A stretch of 15,662 bases of DNA from an uncultured beta proteobacterium. Lineage in GTDB: Bacteria > Pseudomonadota > Gammaproteobacteria > Burkholderiales > Burkholderiaceae_C. The notes below the pieces were generated by a model. That model made no database searches, was not told the DNA's origin, and saw nothing but the letters and a program-made list of their open reading frames with translations. The stretch spans positions 1 through 15,662 of the forward strand of contig CAILKA010000092.1 in NCBI GenBank assembly GCA_903834645.1, written 5' to 3'. The position numbers and the translations under genes were made by a program. Positions 13,770 through 15,662 of the stretch are shown one piece after another. Within the stretch, counting starts at the first letter, position 1. Each line of letters begins with the position of its first letter.

Positions 13770-13814
13770 CGTCGGGAGTCTTCCGGAAGCGGATCGCTGC
13801 ATGATAATCGCCGC
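13770..13814. promoter_or_regulatory. Short divergent promoter region between gspG and gspC
   Basis: Only 45 bp separate the two starts, so the promoters must overlap each other or lie inside the neighbouring genes. On the plus strand GATAAT (13803-13808) is a good -10 hexamer, and TTCCGG (13781-13786) a poor -35 with 16-bp spacing. On the minus strand TATCAT (13800-13805) overlaps the same bases and could be the -10 of gspG; its -35 would lie in gspC. These are motif readings only. Confidence 0.45.
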
Positions 13815-14471
13815 ATGACCGCGCGTTGGGTGGCATTTCTCACGTGGGCGGCAGTGGCGGCGGGCTCGGTGTACTGGGTCCTCAAGCTCGCTGTGTCCCC
13901 CTCGCCCTTGCCCGCTCACGCCCAGGTGGCTGCAGCCGGAGCGCGCCTGTCCGGTGACCTGCAGCGCGTTCTCGGCGCAGGTGCGCCGGCCGCTGCTCCG
14001 GCGTCGGAGGCGGCTGCAGCGCCGCCTCCGGATCCGCGTTTCTCCTTGCTCGGCGTGGTGGCCCCGCGCCCCGGCACACCCGCCCGCGAGGGGCTGGCGC
14101 TGATTGCGGTGGACGACCAGCCTGCCCGTGCCTTTCGCGTTGGGTCAGCCATCGAGGGCCCGCTCGTGTTGCTCACCGTCTCGGCTCGAGGGGCCAGCCT
14201 CGGGCCTCGTGGCGGGCCGCCCAGTGTCGTGCTCGAATTGCCCGAGATGCCCGGGCCGGCCACTGGCGCTGCGCCCGGCTCCGAGGGGGCCCCGGTTGCG
14301 CCGGTGGCTCCGGTCGGGCGAGCCCCGGTTCCCGGTTTGCCGGCGGGCCTGCAGCCTGGGCGTCCCACCTTGCCGATTCCGGCCGTGGTTCCCGGCGTAC
14401 CGCCCGTGCCAACCGGTCAGGGCGAGCCGCGCCCCGGTCAGGCGGGTATGCCCCCGCCGCGCACGCCCTGA
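13815..14471 (+). CDS. gspC: Type II secretion system protein GspC (PDZ-less)
   Basis: GspC links the inner-membrane platform to the N0 domain of secretin GspD. The 218-residue protein has a short cytoplasmic N-terminus, one membrane helix (about 7-27), a linker rich in Ala and Pro, and a homology region at about 74-131 (RFSLLGVVAPRPG, GLALIAVDDQPARAFRVG and VLLTVSARGASLGP). After about 143 there is only a Pro/Gly/Ala-rich tail, with no PDZ or coiled-coil domain; classical GspC proteins are longer, about 270-300 residues. The gene is divergent from the other gsp genes. ATG at 13815 has no Shine-Dalgarno sequence and sits seven bases after a -10-like GATAAT, so the mRNA could be leaderless. 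The frame is open far upstream, but only this start gives the correct GspC N-terminus. Confidence 0.9.
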   Translation: MTARWVAFLTWAAVAAGSVYWVLKLAVSPSPLPAHAQVAAAGARLSGDLQRVLGAGAPAAAPASEAAAAPPPDPRFSLLGVVAPRPGTPAREGLALIAVDDQPARAFRVGSAIEGPLVLLTVSARGASLGPRGGPPSVVLELPEMPGPATGAAPGSEGAPVAPVAPVGRAPVPGLPAGLQPGRPTLPIPAVVPGVPPVPTGQGEPRPGQAGMPPPRTP

Positions 14472-14546
14472 GCACGGGCGCGAGCGGCGGTCTGGCGGGC
14501 CGGTCGGTCACTTGGCAGTGGCATTGACCGCGATGGTGGGCTGTTG
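14472..14546. other. Intergenic gap between gspC and the CBS/DUF294 gene
   Basis: The 75-bp gap has no recognisable terminator or promoter; single -35-like hexamers (TTGGCA at 14512-14517, TTGACC at 14524-14529) lack a partner -10. The downstream gene may be read through from gspC. Confidence 0.4.
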
Positions 14547-15662
14547 ATGACTCCTTCGCAGCGCCTGCGGGCTCACCTGCGCGCACAGATGCAGCGTCAC
14601 GAGCCCTTCTCGCGGCTGGAGCCCGCCTCGATGGAGGCGCTGCTGGACGGCGTGCGCGAGAGCTACCATGCCCCGGGCGAGGTGATCCTCGGGCCTCAGG
14701 CCGGCGCGGTGCAGCACCTCAGGTGGGTGCGCAGCGGTGCCGTGCGCGGCACGGGCAGCGGCGGCGAGGTTTTCGAAATCGAGGCGGGCGAGGTGTTCCC
14801 GGTGGGAGCCGTGCTTGCCGAGCGCGCGGTGACCTCACGCTACGAGGCCGTGGACGACGTCTTCTGCCTGGAGATCGACGCCTCCGTGCTGCGCGAGACG
14901 GCGCGGCGCGATCCGATACTGGCTGACTTTCTGCAGCGCCGGATGCGCCACCTGCTTGCGCTGGCAGCCCGGGCCACGCAGGCCGCCACCGCGTCGCAGG
15001 TGCTGGAGCAGCAGTCCTTCGAGGCGCCCCTGTCCACGCTCGTGGGCCGTGAACCGGTGGCCATCGGTCCGGACGCATCCCTGCTCGAAGGGCTCGAGCG
15101 CATGAGCCGGGAACGGGTCGGGTCGGTGGTGGTGGTGGACGAGGAGGGCCACCCGCTGGGCATCCTGACGCAGCAAGACCTGCTCGGGCGCATCGTGCTG
15201 CACGAGCCGGCGCCGCCGCTGAGCACGACACCCATGCGCGCGGTGATGTCGGCGCCCGTTCTGACTCTCGAGGTGCACGAGCGCGTGGCCGACGCCGTGC
15301 TCGCGATGTCGCGCCAAGGGATTCGGCATGTCCCGCTGACCCGCAGCGTGCGCCTGGTGGCGGTGGTCTCCGAGCGCGACCTTTTCGCGCTCCAGAAGCA
15401 GTCGCTGGGCGGGCTTGGCAGCGCGTTGCGGGGTGCGCGCGACACCGCGACGCTCCAGGCTCTGGCGACGCAGGTTCGCGCCTATGCGCGGCGCCTGCAG
15501 GCCCAGGGCCTGGCTGCGCCCACGCTCACGGCGCTGGTGAGCCATCTCAACGACCTGCTGTGCACCCGGCTCGTGGAGCTGCAGGCCGCCTCCCACGGAC
15601 TCGACCTGCGGCGCGCCTGCTGGGTGGCCTTCGGGTCGGAGGGGCGTGGGGAGCAGACGGAG
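14547..15662 (+). CDS. cNMP-binding/CBS-pair/DUF294 nucleotidyltransferase-like protein, 3' end outside window
   Basis: The first 372 residues of a larger cytoplasmic protein are visible; the frame stays open to the window edge. A cyclic-nucleotide-binding-like domain covers about 20-130. A CBS pair follows at about 160-215 (ERVGSVVVVDEEGHPLGILTQQDLL) and 230-283 (RHVPLTRSVRLVAVVSERDLF); each ends in the typical T/S-x-x-D-L turn. From about 305 the DUF294 nucleotidyltransferase-like domain begins, and its FGSEGRGEQT motif (362-371) lies at the edge. The plan matches proteins called putative signal-transduction or nucleotidyltransferase subunits, GlnD-like in the DUF294 part. The substrate is unknown. 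ATG at 14547 has at best a weak GGTGGG site. It follows gspC on the same strand; a link to secretion is not indicated. Confidence 0.88.
   Translation, partial: MTPSQRLRAHLRAQMQRHEPFSRLEPASMEALLDGVRESYHAPGEVILGPQAGAVQHLRWVRSGAVRGTGSGGEVFEIEAGEVFPVGAVLAERAVTSRYEAVDDVFCLEIDASVLRETARRDPILADFLQRRMRHLLALAARATQAATASQVLEQQSFEAPLSTLVGREPVAIGPDASLLEGLERMSRERVGSVVVVDEEGHPLGILTQQDLLGRIVLHEPAPPLSTTPMRAVMSAPVLTLEVHERVADAVLAMSRQGIRHVPLTRSVRLVAVVSERDLFALQKQSLGGLGSALRGARDTATLQALATQVRAYARRLQAQGLAAPTLTALVSHLNDLLCTRLVELQAASHGLDLRRACWVAFGSEGRGEQTE

Noticed and set aside
12009..14471. 820-codon open frame ending with gspC
   Set aside because: Only the last 218 codons are GspC. The upstream part is antisense to gspG-J and has no protein-like character, so it is not an N-terminal extension.

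Overview
The window is about 15.7 kb of gene-dense, very GC-rich DNA. Gene content and order suggest a betaproteobacterium of the order Burkholderiales, possibly near Rubrivivax, Leptothrix or Caldimonas; the genus is a guess from protein style only. I see no mobile element, tRNA, rRNA or CRISPR array.

Left part (1-2148): the 5' part of an acyl-CoA synthetase gene runs leftward off the window. It diverges from a Crp/Fnr-type regulator gene. The 152-bp gap between them holds an 18-bp near-perfect palindrome and a second, adjacent inverted repeat, which are good candidates for the regulator's operator.

Central part (2212-14471): an almost complete type II secretion system (T2SS). Eleven genes lie on the minus strand, read from right to left as gspG-H-I-J-K-L-M-N-D-E-F, followed 8 bp later by a HAD-type 5'-nucleotidase gene. 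gspC is divergent, starting only 45 bp from gspG. GspG is the major pseudopilin and GspH-I-J-K the minor ones. GspL, M, F and C form the inner-membrane platform, GspE is the ATPase, GspD the outer-membrane secretin, and GspN an accessory inner-membrane protein. Prepilin peptidase (GspO/PilD) and a pilotin are not in the window and must be supplied from elsewhere. Five junctions (H/I, J/K, L/M, M/N, N/D) are 4-bp ATGA stop/start overlaps, so the operon is tightly coupled in translation.

Right part (14547-15662): a cNMP-binding/CBS-pair/DUF294 nucleotidyltransferase-like gene runs rightward off the window.

This is a known system, and I found no undescribed one. The points most worth a second look are the GspI prepilin site, which has Glu instead of Gly before the cleavage point; a gspC start with no Shine-Dalgarno sequence that sits right at a predicted transcription start; a PDZ-less GspC with a proline-rich tail; the palindromic operator candidate; and the nucleotidase fused transcriptionally to the T2SS operon.
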